From positions 310,001 through 374,000 of the forward strand of contig NZ_CP173660.1 of the NCBI RefSeq assembly GCF_045038405.1: a stretch of DNA of 64,000 nt, in the 5' to 3' direction. Positions 62,776 through 64,000 of the stretch are shown piece after piece (position 1 is the stretch's first letter; every line of letters begins with the position of its first letter). The translations under genes and the position numbers were made by a program. Under the pieces are notes generated by a model, which was not told the DNA's origin, ran no database searches, and saw only the letters and a list, made by a program, of their open reading frames with translations. This DNA is from Sellimonas caecigallum (GTDB taxonomy: Bacteria; Bacillota; Clostridia; Lachnospirales; Lachnospiraceae).

Positions 62776-62976
62776 ATGAACAAAGGTACTGTAAAATGGT
62801 TTAATAACCAGAAAGGCTATGGATTTATCTGTGACGAATCCGGAAACGACGTATTCGTACACTATTCCGGACTGAATATGGAAGGATATAAGACCTTGGA
62901 AGAAGGTCAGGCTGTTGAGTTTGAAATAACCGAAGGCACCAAGGGACCGCAGGCTGTAAATGTAACAAAATTATAA
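62776..62976 (+). CDS. csp: Cold shock protein
   Basis: The 66-residue protein starts MNKGTVKWFNNQKGYGFICD with RNP1 (KGYGFI) and RNP2 (DVFVHYSGL), the OB-fold CspA family. It binds single-stranded RNA and DNA. GGAGG lies 7-8 nt before ATG, and a separate promoter precedes it. Confidence 0.97.
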   Translation: MNKGTVKWFNNQKGYGFICDESGNDVFVHYSGLNMEGYKTLEEGQAVEFEITEGTKGPQAVNVTKL

Positions 62977-63061
62977 GAATTATAAAAATCGATTGTATGT
63001 ACCTTTTATTTATATAAATTAGTCCTCAAGCAAATTTAAATATCTAAAAAGTCATAGAATG

Positions 63062-63095
63062 AAAAAACTGCGCTGGATTTCCGGCGCAGTTTTTT
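63062..63095. terminator. Terminator between csp and the ACT gene
   Basis: AAAAAACTGCGC and GCGCAGTTTTTT form a strong stem, with TGG/CC pairing into the loop. The interval 62977-63061 holds nothing else seen. Confidence 0.82.
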
Positions 63096-63144
63096 GTTTC
63101 ACTCGAAGGATATTTCTGACCTTCTCTCTTCTCTTATTATTCTT

Positions 63145-63582
63145 TTAACAATTTGCCTTGTAAGCTTCATCTGCCTCCCATACGCCGAAACCGCTGGATA
63201 CAAGAATTTCTGCCGCCCGTTCGGGCTCATCTGTCTTCAGCACAGCAGAAGCATCTTTCCCGTTTGCAAAAGCGTACATATACTCGACGTTGATTCCGCC
63301 GTCCACTACAAGGCAGTGCATCGCCTTGCTCAATGATCCAGTAGCATGCGGCACCCTCAGGGCAACAACCGGTGTGAGCATGGAAGTGATTCCGACAGCT
63401 CTTAACACTTCTTTTCCTTTCTGCGGATCTGAAACGATCATCCGAAGCATTCCGTATTCCGTCGTGTCCGCCAGACTTAATGCCACGATGTTCACATCAT
63501 TGTTTCCAAGGGTAGTTAAGACTTCATCCAGCCTTCCTTCCCTGTTTTCCAAAAATACAGACAACTGCTGAATCGTACTCAT
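63145..63582 (-). CDS. ACT domain protein
   Basis: The 145-residue protein has two ACT repeats: MSTIQQLSVFLENREGRLDE with VNIVALSLADTTEYGMLRMI, then INVEYMYAFANGKDASAVLK. ACT domains bind amino acids and usually regulate enzymes. It follows the phenylacetate-CoA ligase gene by 13 bp; the same pairing recurs in anaerobes near indolepyruvate oxidoreductase genes, implying aromatic amino-acid metabolism. Start at MSTIQQ behind GGGAGG. Confidence 0.9.
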   Translation of the reverse strand: MSTIQQLSVFLENREGRLDEVLTTLGNNDVNIVALSLADTTEYGMLRMIVSDPQKGKEVLRAVGITSMLTPVVALRVPHATGSLSKAMHCLVVDGGINVEYMYAFANGKDASAVLKTDEPERAAEILVSSGFGVWEADEAYKANC

Positions 63583-63595
63583 AACATTTCCTCCC

Positions 63596-64000
63596 TTACA
63601 CAAGATTTCTGTTGTCGATGACACGTTTTGCTTTTCCTTCGCTTCTCTCAATAGTCTTTGGCTCCACAAGTTTTACACGGACAGAAAGACCAAGCGCTTC
63701 TCTTAACACGGAACCGATCTTGTTCCGCAGTGCGTCCAGTTTTCGGATTTCATCGGAGAAGAACTTCTCATCCACTTCCACCATCACGGTAAGTACATCC
63801 ATGTTATTTTCCCGGTCGATGATCAGGAGATAATGCGGGATCACTTCGCCGATGCCAAGGAGCGCAGTCTCTACCTGAGTCGGGAAGACATTGACACCGC
63901 GGATGACTTTCATGTCGTCCGTGCGTCCTTTGAACTTGGAGATCCTCGGTGTCGTCCTGCCGCATTTGCATGTCTCGTAATTGATGCTTGTCAGGTCTTT
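63596..64000 (-). CDS. paaK: Phenylacetate--CoA ligase (partial)
   Basis: The frame enters from the right window edge; only the C-terminal 134 residues are seen. It contains TCKCGRTTPRISKFKGRTDD, MKVIRGVNVFPTQVETALLG and EVDEKFFSDEIRKLDALRNK, ending KRVIDNRNLV, all typical of the AMP-forming PaaK C-terminal domain. It forms aryl-acetyl-CoA with ATP. The internal Met at 63913 is not the start. Confidence 0.93.
   Translation of the reverse strand, partial: KDLTSINYETCKCGRTTPRISKFKGRTDDMKVIRGVNVFPTQVETALLGIGEVIPHYLLIIDRENNMDVLTVMVEVDEKFFSDEIRKLDALRNKIGSVLREALGLSVRVKLVEPKTIERSEGKAKRVIDNRNLV

Overview
The window reads as a chromosomal segment of a low-to-moderate GC Clostridia, most likely a gut Lachnospiraceae. 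The evidence is the gene set (class II GalT, Hcp, SirTM sirtuin, YerC, DUF1836, phenylacetate-CoA ligase plus ACT protein), the AGGAGG-type ribosome sites and the lipobox lipoproteins. No rRNA or tRNA gene was seen. Most genes lie on the minus strand.

Layout. (1) 1-6.8 kb: Leloir galactose genes galK-galT with a divergent AraC regulator, then BirA, a PucR-type regulator and an acetyltransferase. (2) 7-11.7 kb: hybrid cluster protein Hcp, a MATE exporter behind a probable leader-ORF/terminator attenuator, a QueT-type transporter and a DMT permease. (3) 11.9-21.9 kb: two related redox/detoxification modules. The first is intact (alcohol dehydrogenase, aldo/keto reductase, esterase lipoprotein, flavodoxin lipoprotein, two tiny ORFs). 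The second is decayed by internal deletions (flavodoxin tail, intact aldo/keto reductase, broken esterase, broken DUF4405, SDR tail). Each module begins with the same promoter-like and hairpin element. Upstream of the second lies a broken MFS exporter that keeps its operators and a six-residue leader ORF. (4) 22-27.3 kb: a compact six-gene run of macrodomain, SirTM sirtuin, polar amino acid ABC transporter and a PNPOx-like/ferredoxin protein, with a divergent HxlR regulator and a perfect palindrome between them. (5) 27.4-34.3 kb: PepF-type peptidase, hydrolase, LysR, AzlCD, and a WYL/TfoX/GyrI-like group.

(6) 34.3-51.3 kb is a defence and mobile-remnant island. It holds an IS66 fragment, a 51-repeat CRISPR array, a complete type I-C cas operon (cas3-cas5c-cas8c[cas11c]-cas7c-cas4-cas1-cas2) transcribed toward the array, McrC with a 5'-eroded McrB, an IS3 transposase fragment and two unrecognised small genes. 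(7) 51.4-64 kb is core genome: RlmD, PcrA helicase, DUF1836, YerC, a PHP phosphoesterase, lipoproteins, a formate/nitrite-type channel, PTS EI and HPr, a cold shock protein, an ACT protein and a partial phenylacetate-CoA ligase.

The best candidates for something little described are the macrodomain-sirtuin-ABC-redox operon, the twin redox modules sharing a leader hairpin, and the two drug-exporter leaders in which a short ORF stops directly against a hairpin. All functional assignments rest on motifs read by eye; no database search was run.
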